DNA of 64,000 bases from Lepidodermella squamata (lineage: Eukaryota; Gastrotricha): positions 186,001-250,000 of the forward strand of contig JBLDXI010000011.1 of assembly GCA_047495785.1 (NCBI GenBank), given 5' to 3'. The position numbers were made by a program, and so were the translations under genes. Below the pieces are notes generated by a model. The model worked only from the letters and a program-made list of their open reading frames with translations, searched no databases and was not told the origin of the DNA. Of this stretch, positions 49,392 through 60,876 are shown piece after piece (positions within the stretch are counted from its first letter, which is position 1; every line of letters starts with the position of its first letter).

Positions 49392-49823
49392 TCAGATATG
49401 TCCACTGCAAATGACAGTCGCCAGATCGAGGCAGTGCTGCAACTTTTTCGCCTTGTTCTTCGCACTCTCCACCTTCTTGCACAACAGCTTCTGCAACTTG
49501 TCGACGCACGCCTCGTCCTTCACGATCAGCTTCACGGCACCCGTCACGTCAACCCCTGTTGCTGCGGCGATGGGCGAACGGCGGTAGTCTTCCAGGTTCT
49601 GCGAGACGCCGGACCGCAGTGATTTGAACAGGTTTGTCGCTGGTTTTGAGGCCGGGCCGGCTCCTGTTGCTGACATGTGAACTGGCTTTCGGTTCGGCAG
49701 TGTTGCCGAACTGTTTGACGTGCCCCGAAACGGAACTAGGGACAAGCTGAAGCCAGCGCCGCTCGACAGGCTGGCAAGAGCCGCGAAGATTGACAAAAAA
49801 GCAACTAGCTTCAACTGGTTCAT
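49392..49823 (-). CDS. Small secreted 4-Cys protein, paralogue 2 (143 aa)
   Basis: A single exon, ATG at 49823. Signal peptide (LVAFLSIFAALASLSSGAG), conserved FSLSLVPFRGTS, LPNRKP, LFKSLR.GVSQNLEDYRRSPI, and four C-terminal Cys in the same spacing as paralogue 1 at 43533-43958. Differences are mostly conservative, including Lys for Gln and Asp for Glu changes in the C-terminal helix, so both copies look to be under selection. Function unknown. Confidence 0.75.
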   Translation of the reverse strand: MNQLKLVAFLSIFAALASLSSGAGFSLSLVPFRGTSNSSATLPNRKPVHMSATGAGPASKPATNLFKSLRSGVSQNLEDYRRSPIAAATGVDVTGAVKLIVKDEACVDKLQKLLCKKVESAKNKAKKLQHCLDLATVICSGHI

Positions 49824-50558
49824 ATTTCACGGTTTTTTACTGGATTTGATGAAAATTCAGCTGTGATTTTATGGTCGGTAGCATCGCCAAGACCTGTTTT
49901 ATATACGCGTGTAATTCATTAAATTAACTAATTGAAGCATGCGTCGGAAGAATATAAACCCATCACGGGCGTGGTCGATACGCAGTCAACAGACTATCAG
50001 CTACGCCCCATTCATGTGATGTTAGTGTTTTTTCACGATGAGTGATTGCCTCTCGGACATGCAAGAGCAATTAGAAATGACATCATCACTGCAGAATTAG
50101 CATCGGTTGTTTTTTTAATTCTCAAGTAAAATTGCATAATAGAGCATGAAATGATAGAAAAAATGGCACTATTTTCGGACGGACCCCTACTAAAAAAAGC
50201 GAGCAGTGCCGAAATTTAATTATTATTTCCTTCCTGTAATTAATAAATAATATCCATATAGCAAAAATCCATTACGGGAAGTCATTGTGCCAGAAAATCA
50301 GGAAAATTCTTATCCCAGAAGGAAATCAATCTGGAGCTCAATACATCTTAATGAAGCAGATCTGAATGGTAAAATAATATCTGTCCATAATGAATTATTG
50401 CGTGACCTATTGTTCATCTACTGGCTATGTGGACTTGATCTGGCAAGGCAACGTTTCCAATTGTAAAAATTAGGTTAGAAACCAGCGGCCTTGGATTGAG
50501 CTTGTATGGTAACTGTATGGTTTATGCCATCGCATTTTGCCTCGCATTTTTCAAATAA

Positions 50559-50858
50559 CTCCGTAACCATGAGGACTTTTTGGAGCGGGTTTCACCAGTG
50601 GATAGATCGGGTTTACGACATCTTGACCCATGACACCTTGACCCAACGTAACATCTTGGCAAAAATCATTAACCCAAGACATTTTGTACCATAGATTATC
50701 ATGGGAATACTTGGGTCAAGATGTCGATGGGGGCGTCTTGGGTCAAAATGACGCCATCCCGATCGATCTAGTCTGTTGTAAACTTTCCTAAAATCCTCGT
50801 TAGATGAGGTTAAAATATTGGTGACGAAAATGCTTCTTGTGTTTTTAGTGGATTCGCG
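50559..50858. repeat. Dispersed repeat, copy 1, with nested insertion
   Basis: Outer parts (50559-50608 and 50769-50858) match, in reverse orientation, 60258-60404: CCGTAACCATGAGGA, TTGGAGCGGGTTTCACC, TAGTC.TGTTGTAA, CCTCGTT. The 160-base middle part is missing from the other copy, so it is a later insertion. Confidence 0.6.
50609..50768. mobile_element. 160-bp palindromic insertion with GATC duplication
   Basis: The insertion interrupts the dispersed repeat. GATC occurs at 50605-50608 and again at 50765-50768, consistent with a 4-base target duplication. Internally GACATCTTGACCCA (about 50617) is mirrored by TGGGTCAAGATGTC (about 50711), so it folds back. There is no coding capacity. It looks like a very small MITE. 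Confidence 0.5.
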
Positions 50859-51305
50859 TCTCCGTGAAATTACCTCCTGTAAATCATTCTCCAAACTAGT
50901 CCTTTGGTAGCTACGACGGCGCTTGTAGGCTTCGCTGAGTGAGTGGAAAAGCCAACTACCGGTTTTTCAGACCTTGGAAAGGGTCGAGCAGATCATGTCC
51001 TATAGAAATGACACGCTCCTCCTCGCCCAGTCGCTTTGATAATCATACTGAACTATGAAATCAAAGTCGCAGCCGTATATCAACTGATTTGTCGAAAGCT
51101 TTTAACACGCCGCACCCGTTTGGCCTGATTCAATCGAAAAGCTCGAATATTATTTTCCAAGATTCATCACATCAAAGTGTCAAACAGTTTAATTACAGAA
51201 TTTTCTCTAGTGTAACCAAGCGTTCGAACCAGCAATAACTATTGCAAATTGTAACGAACGCAAACAGTATATACATTTTACATAAAGGAACTTGTTGTAA
51301 CTTTC

Positions 51306-52970
51306 TCAGAAACTGTTGATAACTAAATAAGCGTACAAATTGATGATAGAAAATGCAAATAGGCAGGCACACGCAGCGGCGAGATCGAAAAGCCTCGATT
51401 TGGCTATTCTAGGCATCAACCGCCCTGAGACGTAACGTTTGCTTTTCGGATTTTTGATTTGCATCTCGTGATGCCTCATGCTGGTAGCTCGCATTATCAA
51501 GTTGAAAACTGAAATCAGCCCGACTAGAACAGTCAGCATAGTCGCGTAATCGGACAGAAGCGACCGGCGATTGACAGTGATGAACAGCTGAGAATGGCAG
51601 ATTATGAAAGCGAGGAAAATCAAGCCTGATATAATAGGCCTCGCATTCAAATAAGGCGGCAATAACATTGTCAGCGAGGCGAAAATCAATAGAATAAAGC
51701 GTGGAATTAGCGAATTGATGACAAAAATTCTAGAATTTCTCTGAAAATTCAGCGATAATTCAGCCGCTTTCGGATTAACAATTTCGATTGTTAAATAATC
51801 AAAAGTCCAGCAGGTGTCGATGATTTTACCGTTGATTTTCGCGAGATTGACCCAGAAAAGTCCTATCGGTATCAAGTCGGATGAGAAAACCGAAGTGCAT
51901 CGCAGTGAATCGAACGGGAATTTCTCCTGATTCCCACTGCATTGAGCTCTGAAAATTGCCGTTAAATTCCGGGAAAATCGATAATTTTCCGATTTATCGA
52001 TTTTATGTGACTTCGACTTGATGTCCCCCGCGAATTTGATTTCCGGTTCGGCAATCACATCGTCATAGTTGCATTGATCGATTTTGCGTTCCATCGATAT
52101 TTCACCTTCGAATTCAAGTGATTGATCGGATATCGATTTCAGGCTATCGATAATCAGATAAATCGATAAATCAGCCGTTGGATTTAGTTTCTCGCATTTC
52201 GATTTTTCAACCAGTCGATAAACGTCAAATTTTGATATTATCACAGGTGACAAGTGGCCGATCAATCGAATTTTCGCCGATCCGTTCCTTATTAGATCAC
52301 TTAGACCTTGAAATTCGCGATTTTTGAATGTATTCACTGAAATGTTTGTAACGGGGTAAAAAGTTGATATCGAGAAATTTCCTTCGATGATTTCGATGAC
52401 GATTGCAAAGCTATCGGTTTCACCCAAAACTGATCGTGAAATCGACTTCTCATCGATTTTGCTGGGTCTCAGATATTTCACGTAAGTGTGACCATCAGCA
52501 GTCAAATGTTGCGAAATCGCAAGTCCAAACGCGCTCGAATTCGTTCGATTTTTCGAGAAATTAATTTCTGAAAGAGATTATCATTTCCGTTTTTTTACAT
52601 GAAAATTATTTCTTTTACCGTTTGGATTCGAAGAAATAACCAATCCAAACCAGCCATTTTCGGCTGATTTATCGATTTTCAGCGCAACTTCGATTCTAAG
52701 ATTTCGAATTGTTTGATTGATCGAATTGATCGATTCAATCGCACCATAAGAAGCTGTTTCACTGCTGGACAGCTGGATTAAGCCATCGGAATCGACAATT
52801 CGAGCATCGCCTGATAGGCGAAATTTCATGTCCAAAACTAGGTCATTTTGATCTAGCGATAATTCCGGCTGATGAATTGCCCAAAAATCGCCTGTTATTG
52901 GTGAGATTGGCGATGTAAATTGTAGTTTTAGCAGCAAGGCCGGTAAAATTTCCGCAAGCGATCGAAACAT
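51306..52970 (-). CDS. Lectin-like domain fused to Cys-loop channel, gene 1 (537 aa)
   Basis: Two exons, 52970-52619 and 52567-51306, in phase. Residues about 30-275 form a ConA/L-type-lectin-like beta domain: MKFRLSGDARIVDSDGLIQL resembles the legume-lectin first strands, then ENGWFGLVISS and LAISQHLTADGHTYVKY. Next is a shortened ligand-binding domain with Cys-loop C327 to C341 (13 residues between, EKFPFDSLRC) and four membrane helices (M1 about 398-420, M4 near the C-terminus). M2 lacks the usual charged rings (ARPIISGLIFLAFIICHS), so ion conduction is uncertain. It is probably a surface receptor of the channel superfamily, perhaps acting in a heteromer. Paralogous to the next gene upstream. 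Confidence 0.75.
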
Positions 52971-53241
52971 GACGAGGCGAAAAATATATAAGTGTTTTGC
53001 CCAGTGAAGAAAAATGGATGAGCGCCAGATTTATGCAAATTATAATTTAATTATGCTAATGAAATGTTGCCGCCACATGACCGCTTTTCTGTTTTTTTTC
53101 GAAATGACAAGAAAAATAACCGCTTATTAATGATGTCACTTGAGCGTAGAATTTTATTGCATATCGCATCAAATTTGTTATGAATATTTTTTCGCAAATA
53201 AATAGCAGTTGACTCGAATATCGGCTTTGATTTTTTTCGTA

Positions 53242-56200
53242 TCAGAAGGCAATCATAGCTGCGTAGAAATTGATGGCCATGAAAATGAGAACAGCTGTTA
53301 GGAAAGCGACTATATCGAACAGCCGAGGCAGCGTCAGACTTGGGAAACATCGATAATTCATCGGCACCGTCATGTGCTCCTCATCGGCAACCTGTACGAA
53401 AAAAATTTGGATACAATTTTAAAAATTAAAAAAAATTCAATTAAAATAATTAAAATTTTGTAATTTGAATTTTTGAATTAACCAAAAAAGAAAGCGACAC
53501 CAAGTTGCTTCTGATTACAACTTTATTTATAACGGGCAACGTTTCGGTCCTTGCGTGGACCATCATCAGGCTACAACAAAAGAAAACACAACAAGAAATT
53601 ATTACAGTAAAAGACGAAAGCACAACAGGGTATCAGGATGAACCAACCAAGGACCACGCAAGGACCGAAACGTTGCCCGTTATAAATAAAGTTGTAATCA
53701 GAAGCAACTTGGTGTCGCTTTCTTTTTTGGTTAATCTGTACCCGACTCGGGTTTTCATTTTCTCACTGAATTTTTGAAGTTTTAAAATATTTACCAGAGT
53801 GCAAACAGCCATGTAATACATAGCAATAGTGCCGGTTAGACCGGTTAGCAGTAGAATGTACTCGGCGAATAGAATGCTTTGCGATGTCTGCGGAACTCCA
53901 TCCAACACGTCCGACTGGGCTACGATCAGCGCGAGTAAAATTGTGCCGCAAAACACTGACCGATCCGCTTGATTTGGCTGCATCAAAAACGACCTGAAAA
54001 ATTTGAAAAAACCAATTTGTCAACCATTTCTCAATTTTTCCCACGCAAGTAAATTTTGAATTTTTTGACAATTGACGGATTTCAACGGAATTTTAAAAAT
54101 TAAAATTAAAATTTCCACAATCCCAAAAAATTAGAAAAATCATTAAAAATGTAATAGAATTTTAAAAAAATTGAAGAAAATTAAAATAATTTGAAAAAAA
54201 TTACCCAAAAACTAGGGCAACCAAAATGTAGCACGGGACGAGTAAATTGATCATGTAGTGAGACGGATTTCTCGCAAAGGACAGCCGGGCAGTCGCATAG
54301 CTTGCGGTTCCGTTTTTCCGCAGCAGCGATCGCATAGTTCCGAAGCTTTTGCTACCATGCAGAAACAGCCAAATTTGCCCGCTTGACGATGCGAGATTTT
54401 CGACGTTGACGTGCAGGCCGCCGAACGTGACGTACTCGGGCGGTTCTTCGATGAGGAACGTGTAGTCGCACATTTGCGTGTCGAACGGGAACCGGCGCAG
54501 GTCGAGGTAGCACTTCGAGTTGAAATTGCCCAGCCGCGTCCAATGAAAGTACAGGGTTCGGTTCGGTTTATCAGGCAGATACCTGTATATGAAAGCAACG
54601 AGAAAACCTCAATAAAATTTGAAATTTTAAAATATTTTCAATTTTTTTCAATTTTAGAAACAAAAATATTTATAATTGCGAGATGGAGCATGACGAAGTA
54701 TCTAAATAATTAGGATATATAGGAATAGAAATTGGATCAAGATTCCTAGACTTAAAATTTGAAATTAAATTTCGAAAAAATTAGAAACTTAAATATATTT
54801 AAATAGCTTCAAAATTAAGAGAATAAAAAATTGTGAAATTTTCAAAAATATTGAAATTCTGAAAAAATTCAAAAAAAATCTAAATAAAATTCGTTTATTG
54901 AAATTTTGAAATTTTTGGCCAATTGGCAAATTTTCAGAAAAATTATCAAGGTTGTTTGCGCATTTTACTCCGAATTGAAAAAAAATAAAGACTCACATAA
55001 TTTGGGTGTGTTCGAGAAATTGCCGACCAGCCACGTGCAAATCGTTCGAGCTATTGGCGAAAATAACTCGCGGCTGCCAAATAACAGCCGGCTCATCGAC
55101 AACAACGCGCTCGGCGTAGTCGACGTCGGGCGCCGTGTTATTCGCCCGGCACGTGGTCACCTCCCAGCGCAGGTACAACGAGCCCATGATGTTAATCTCC
55201 TCCGACATGGGGTCAATCGACCGCAGCCGTTCTATCGTGAATATCACGTAGATTTTGGTGCCGTAGCCGGGCGATCGCACGCGGTGCCGGATGTAAGGGC
55301 ACGTAGTTAGGTTGTGAACGGTAATTTCCGGGAATATATTCCCGTCAACGAGGGTCGGAATCGGGAAGTCGTCCTGAGAGTCGTCGCGGTTCAGCGAGTA
55401 GTACGCGCTTGGTTCGAGCCGGTGGACGTAAATGCTGGCTATTGATACGTCCCCATCGAGGCCGGAGTGGCCAGCTAGGCGAATTTTTGTTGTGCCTCGT
55501 TGGAAAATAGACGCGAGACCTGGCAGCGAGGCGTTCGTCACGCATGACGCCGATATTACCTGACCAGTCGAGTTTCGTTTGAATATCGATACCTTAAATT
55601 AATTCGAAAATTCGAAAAAATTAAAATTAAAAAAAAAACTTCAAAATAATACAAAATAACATTCAGAAAAATATGACTAGCTGGAAAAAAATATTCAAAG
55701 AATTCAAAAATTCAAAACATCTTGAAAATTCAAATTCAAAAACAATCAAAAATTTGAAAAAATCAAAATAATTGAAAACTCAAAATTCACAATTTTCCCG
55801 AATTTCCAAAAATTTCAAAAATTATAAAATGGAATTTTTCTCACCGAAATCGAATCGTTAACGCATTGAACGATCATGAGTAACTTTTCGCTGCCCGAAT
55901 TGGTGAAGAAATCGTTATTTCCGCAACTTGGCTGCGATATAAAATCAGCGTTGCCTGGAATCAGGACCATGTCCATCAATTGCTCTGGGGCGTAGGTCAC
56001 GTATAGCTGGCCCCGAGGCGATAATTGCCACCACAATGCGACGCCGAATAGGCCGGAGAACGAGTCGTAAAATGCAGTGCTCACTTCATTCGAATAGCCT
56101 ATAAAATTTATAGTAAGTTGATATCCGCAATTTCGTACCGTGATTCATTCGTAACGTGATATTTTCAGATTACGAAGAGTAAATTCGTATCAATTCATAT

Positions 56201-56869
56201 TTTGTCAATTTGAAATTGTGTTACGGAATGTCCCGTTACGAATTTGCGGGTACTAACTTACTATTCACCCCTAAAATCGGAAAATCAGAAATATAATTGA
56301 AAATTGGAAAAAATCAATTCCAGCGGAAATTACCGTAGGTCACGCGGCCTGAAGATAGAAGAACTCCGAACCAACCGTGAGAGCCATTTGTCAGATAATT
56401 CGTCTCGAATTCAATTTCGACTCGCACATCGCCAATTTGCGCAACCTGAAATTTGAATATTTTGTCAACTTTTTCGTTTTTGTATTTTTCGTAATTTTGA
56501 ATCAATAAAATTTTTTAACATTTTTGCAAAACAATATTTTTTATGATAAAATTCTACAATTTTTGCGCTTACACTTGCTGATGTTGCAGCGCCATAGGAC
56601 GAGCGGTTCAAATCAGTAATTTTGATGCCATCCGTTGTAAGAGCCGCATTGCCGAATAAATTAAAATTCGACGCCGTCGAGTGGTTGGTCGCATTCGGGT
56701 AGAAAGAAACCGACGGCAGGTAGACGCTGTTGAACGCAAACGGGAGCGGAAATAAATCTTCGCGGGCAGGCATGTCGATTTTCGGGTGGTACGATCGCGT
56801 TGTATAGGCCGAAATCAGAACGGTCAGAAAATCAGAAATTATCAACAGCACAAACATAAAATTGGCCAT
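53242..56869 (-). CDS. Lectin-like domain fused to Cys-loop channel, gene 2 (661 aa)
   Basis: Seven phase-consistent exons: 56869-56573, 56445-56334, 56098-55845, 55592-54997, 54582-54205, 53993-53795, 53391-53242. Signal peptide (1-about 20). Residues about 65-320 are the lectin-like domain (FNLFGNAALTTDGIKI; GSHGWFGVLLSS; FGVALWWQLSPRGQLYVTYAP). The last two motifs line up with mosaic proteins A, B and C. Then comes a full channel: ligand-binding domain, Cys-loop C443 to C457 with 13 residues and FPFD, M1 HYMINLLVPCYILVALVFG, M2 ADRSVFCGTILLALIVAQ, M3 ILLLTGLTGTIAMYYMAV, M4 LFDIVAFLTAVLIFMAINF. The intron before the last exon holds fold-back element 2. Ligand unknown; sugar binding by the lectin-like part is inference. 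Confidence 0.8.
53478..53734. mobile_element. Fold-back (MITE-like) element 2
   Basis: Arms of about 83 bases (53478-53561 and 53652-53734) are near-perfect inverted copies: TTAACCAAAAAAGAAAGCG.. at left, ..CGCTTTCTTTTTTGGTTAA at right. The loop is about 90 bases. It sits in the last intron of lectin-channel gene 2 with no coding capacity. The arms differ from those of element 1, so it is a different family. Confidence 0.75.
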
Positions 56870-57781
56870 AGATCTCTCTAAAAATTCAAAAAAAATTCTA
56901 AAAACTTCACAAAAATTTGAATAAAATATATCATAAATATTAGGTTATCCAAAAGCGTGATAAATATTTATCGATAGGGTGACCAAAGCCGTGATACAAG
57001 ATACAAGCCATGCGCGATGATTGGGTCATCGCGGGCGCAATAAAATAAAATTTTCATATGCGAAATTTGTCATCATAGCGTGTAAGATCTAATAACCACC
57101 ACCATATTATACACTGATGTGTGTAGTATGAAATTGAGCCACAAACGAGCATACATAGAAGCACTCAGTATACTATATGGTATCAGCGGCTGCTACGTGG
57201 CGGTAACACCTTATTTGTTGCGCAACTCGACGGGCGCGCACGAAAAGGCGCAGCAGTTTTATTGCCCGAGGTCACGCACTTGCGCGCGCGGCCTGTGCGC
57301 ACATGAAAAAAATCATTTAATCGCCTGGAAAAAATCACTTCATCAATCGGTTTGATTATAAATTGAGATTTTTAAATATATAACATTTTTTTCAAATTTA
57401 TGAATAAAGTTTCAAGCATTTTCAAGCGAAAATACTGATGGTACCTGTTCATCACGCAATGTTGATGTTTCATTCGAACTAATTGCTCGAATCACATCTT
57501 ACAATCATTCATTAATAAAATCTTTATTTATTCCTTTTTATTTTATTACATTTTTTATTTTTTATTTTATTTTTTGTTAACAAAAATACCAATTTGTTAA
57601 CGTTTTTTTTATTTGGCTCGTGTATACATTTTTTTTAAATTCGTGCGCAGAGCATTGCGTGACTCTTTTTTCAACTACCAGCGCTAATAAAAAAATAAAA
57701 ATTTTGTAAAAAAACCGTTTTCATTATAACGTGTGTTGGCTATTTTCACATAAAATACCTAATAATGTAATTTTATATAAA
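56870..57781. other. Divergent promoter region
   Basis: About 0.9 kb between the start codons of the leftward lectin-channel gene 2 (56869) and the rightward cyclase-like gene (57782). It is AT-rich from 57360 on, with T runs. It should contain both promoters. No separate gene is seen. Confidence 0.5.
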
Positions 57782-59816
57782 ATGTCATCGTCTTTGCTAG
57801 ACTTCCGAGACCGGCGCATCCGTCGTCTTGAAAATGTCACGATTCTCGCTGCAATAATCACAGACGACCCATTTTTGATTTCGAAATCGAACTCGGCCAT
57901 CGAATGCACGTCGCGGTGCGTGCGCATATTCGATCACTTTGACCACGCGTGTGCGAGTGCGGAGACAGTGCGCAAAATCGGGTCAAGTGGGCGCGAATTT
58001 TATTACGCCATCGGAACAGGCAAGTCACACGCCGCCAGCGCCATCGATGCGGCGCTTAACATGCTGCAAATATTTTGCGAATTAAACAACGGGCTTCAGG
58101 TAAAAGTTTTAGCAATTTTTCAAAATATTTCCAATAATTTAAAAAAAATCAGTAAAATCGAATTTCGTCAATTTAGAAACCCTGGTAAAAATTCTGGAAA
58201 AACTGGAATTTGAATCCTGCAATTTATATTTTTAATTTGTTTAAATTTATATTTTTTTGGAATACATTTAATTTAATTGTTCTCAGGCAACCACTGTGCA
58301 AATCGGAGTTCATTCAGGCCATGTTTACGCCGGAGTGATCGGCAACCGCCGGCCGCGCTTTGACATTTGGTCACCGGATGTTGATGTCGCGAGAGCTGTC
58401 GCCTCGGCCGCCTCGCCCAACTCGATCCTCGCCTCAATCTCAACTTTCACGCTGTGCAAATGCCCGCCTGATTACGCGGATTACAATCAACAGGATGGGG
58501 CTGACTGCGTGGAAATAACTCCACCGTTCCGCTTCATTGAAGGCCCCTCAGTAATGAGGATGCAAACATTCCGCGTCCATGCTTGGCTACCTGATATAGA
58601 TCGAACTGCATGCATTACGCGGAAAAATCGGTAAATTGAATTTTAGATTGAATTTTTGTCTTAGCTTCAGGATTTTCACAAATTAAAAAAAAATTAGGAA
58701 TAATCGCAGTATTTAATTCTTAAATTTAATTTTTTTTAATTGTTTAATTTTTAAACAAATATTTACTTATTTTTATTTCATTATTTTATTTTAAATTAAA
58801 TTAATTATTTGAGATGTAAAATTTCCATTTTCCAAATTTCAAATTCATGTTTCCGAATTTCCAAATTTTGACAATTTTTCCAGCTCAATTTTCAGCAACT
58901 ACGTGGTACCTTATTGCGGAGTGGCCGTGATTTGCCTGCTTCTCAACACCCTCGGCACCCTGGAACCCGAGCTGTACCTAAGCGAAGTGACACGCTTCAT
59001 CGAACGCGTCGAGCACCTCATGGGCCGTGAGCCTTTCTTCGGCCGAATCGACCTCGTTCGCAACGATGCCATCGGACCTACGCTAGTCCTGAGCTGCTCA
59101 CTCGAGGAGCCGTACTACCCAGGCCGTAATGTTATGTACCTGCTGTACTTCGCCTTTGTGTTGATTGAAGAATGCCGAGTGCGAAATCCGCACATTCGCC
59201 TGCTCATCGGCATCGATTTGGGCGATGTAGTCCCAGTCACGCTTGGCCGATCTAATGCTAATGATTTCAAACCTCAATTCGCTATATGTGGCGAACCAGT
59301 TGATACAGCTAGTCGAATGTGCAATACAGGTAATATTAAATTTTGAAAATCACGAGAAAATTTCGGAAATGCTGAACGTGAAATATTTTGAAAATGAACC
59401 TGAAATTTAAAAAATAATTCAAGTTTGAAAATTTGAAATCTTAAGATCAGTTTCGGTAAAATCGCAAAATTGCGGAAATTTATTTCGAAAATTTGAAAAA
59501 AAATTAAAAATAATTTCCGTGAAATTTTAAATTAGATTTTTCTAAATCGAATTTTAATTCTGAATTTCAAATTTAAATTTTCAAATTTTAACTTGATTTA
59601 CCGTGACAAATAATCTGTTTTTCAGGAATGTGTGATGCCGTTCAAGTTACAGGCCGCGTTGTGCAACATTTGAACGGCAAATTTCGGTTTGTTGACGCAG
59701 AGAAGCCGGTGGAAATCGGCCGGGAATCAATTGAAACCTTTATCGCTGTCGACCCGGTCGTCGTACAGAGGTATTCAAATCACGTCGGCGAGTATTCGTC
59801 TCGCAGCTTCTATTAA
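57782..59816 (+). CDS. Soluble tandem adenylyl-cyclase-like protein, probably inactive (432 aa)
   Basis: Four exons: 57782-58099, 58287-58630, 58884-59329 (or from 58896), 59626-59816, in phase. Domain 1 (about 15-175) matches a class III cyclase C1: VTILAAIITDDP, RKIGSSGREFYYAIG, IGVHSGHVYAGVIGNRRPRFDIWSPDVDVA. Domain 2 (about 226-420) matches C2: VAVICLL, GRIDLVRNDAIG, IGIDLGDVVPVTLG, AICGEPVDTASRMCNTG. In active C1 domains the two metal ligands are Asp in FADI and in the later GD motif; here they read AAII and GSS. In C2 the catalytic Asn of NVASR is Thr (DTASR), though the Arg remains. No membrane helices are present. It may be a regulatory pseudo-cyclase that pairs with real cyclases (inference). 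FDIWSPDV places domain 1 near metazoan transmembrane adenylyl cyclases. Confidence 0.7.
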
Positions 59817-60876
59817 TTTACGAGAACTCGAACAGCCGTAGCAAAACTCTGATTCTGGTTTATTCATGATTTTGAAAAACAAGTGAAGAACAAAATGAAC
59901 TGTCGATAAATTCAAATAAGCTTTATCATCGACAATCCCTGAGGTAACAAATTGTAAGAACGTTGATTTCATTTTCGTTGTGAGTTTGATGAAGTCTATT
60001 TATGAAGCAGTAACCATTTCGGCTGCCAAAATGGAACTAACGTTCCCCTTTTTCGTTACCTGTTTGCGAAGCGTATTCACTTTATATCGCTCTAGTTTGC
60101 TCTCAACTTTTGCAATGAGAAACGTTTCTTTCCGGTCCAAAGTGAAAATCTCGGTTGTTGACATCACTCCCTTCTAAGAATACGGTCCAATTTAGGTGTC
60201 CTACAGCAAAATAACAACAAAGATAAAACCTGGAAAATAGCAATTTTCAAAAATGAACTTTTCAATTAAAATCACGAGAGGCATTTCCGCCACCGATGTC
60301 TCAAATTGTATTCCAATTCAACGAGGATTTCAGGAAAGATTACAACAGGACTAGATCTATCGACAGGTGAAACCCGCTCCAAAAGTTCCTCATGGTTACG
60401 GAGGCAAGCAACTTACAATCCATAATTTTGTTCTTGCGTTCTTGCGCATGGCAGCAATAATACAAAACATGGAACCAGCTACCTAAAACCGTTTTCCCGT
60501 GGGCAACAGACCCTGAATCGTTCTAACAAGTGCACGCGTTTTTTTCATGAAACGATGCCACAGCTTATGTTGGCCGTTCTGTGTGTGGATCGAGCTTTAG
60601 CTTGGATATCTTTTCACCGTATCTAATTTTCCTACATAAAGGATATTTCACCCTTACAAGGCGAACGTTTTTTCAGCCGAGAAAAAACTCGAATTTTTTT
60701 TTTAATTTCCAGCAAATTAAGGAAGGAATCTGAAAATCGGCAACCGCATGCTTTGCAAGGGAATTTAGTCATCAATTTGGTGCATAAAAACAGCTGCATT
60801 CTCCCATATCGGCAACTTTCCATATTTATTAATCAATGAAATATAACGGTAAGTTTCTAATGTGCGTTCATGGGCC
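59817..60876. other. Convergent 3' region with a dispersed repeat
   Basis: About 1 kb between the stop of the cyclase-like gene and the stop of the leftward Cys-rich gene. It holds repeat copy 2 (60258-60404). The word CTTTTCACCGTATCTAA near 60610-60630 recurs near 63870-63890. No gene is supported. Confidence 0.45.
60258..60404. repeat. Dispersed repeat, copy 2
   Basis: Reverse-orientation match to the outer parts of 50559-50858 (GGTGAAACCCGCTCCAAAAG, TCCTCATGGTTACGGAG, ACAACAGGACTA). It lacks the 160-base insertion and so represents the empty site. Confidence 0.6.

Larger units (their letters stand above)
49824..51305. other. Spacer with a dispersed repeat
   Basis: About 1.5 kb between the small secreted gene and the 3' end of the lectin-channel gene. 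It contains the dispersed repeat at 50559-50858, interrupted by a small palindromic insertion. No gene is supported. Confidence 0.45.
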
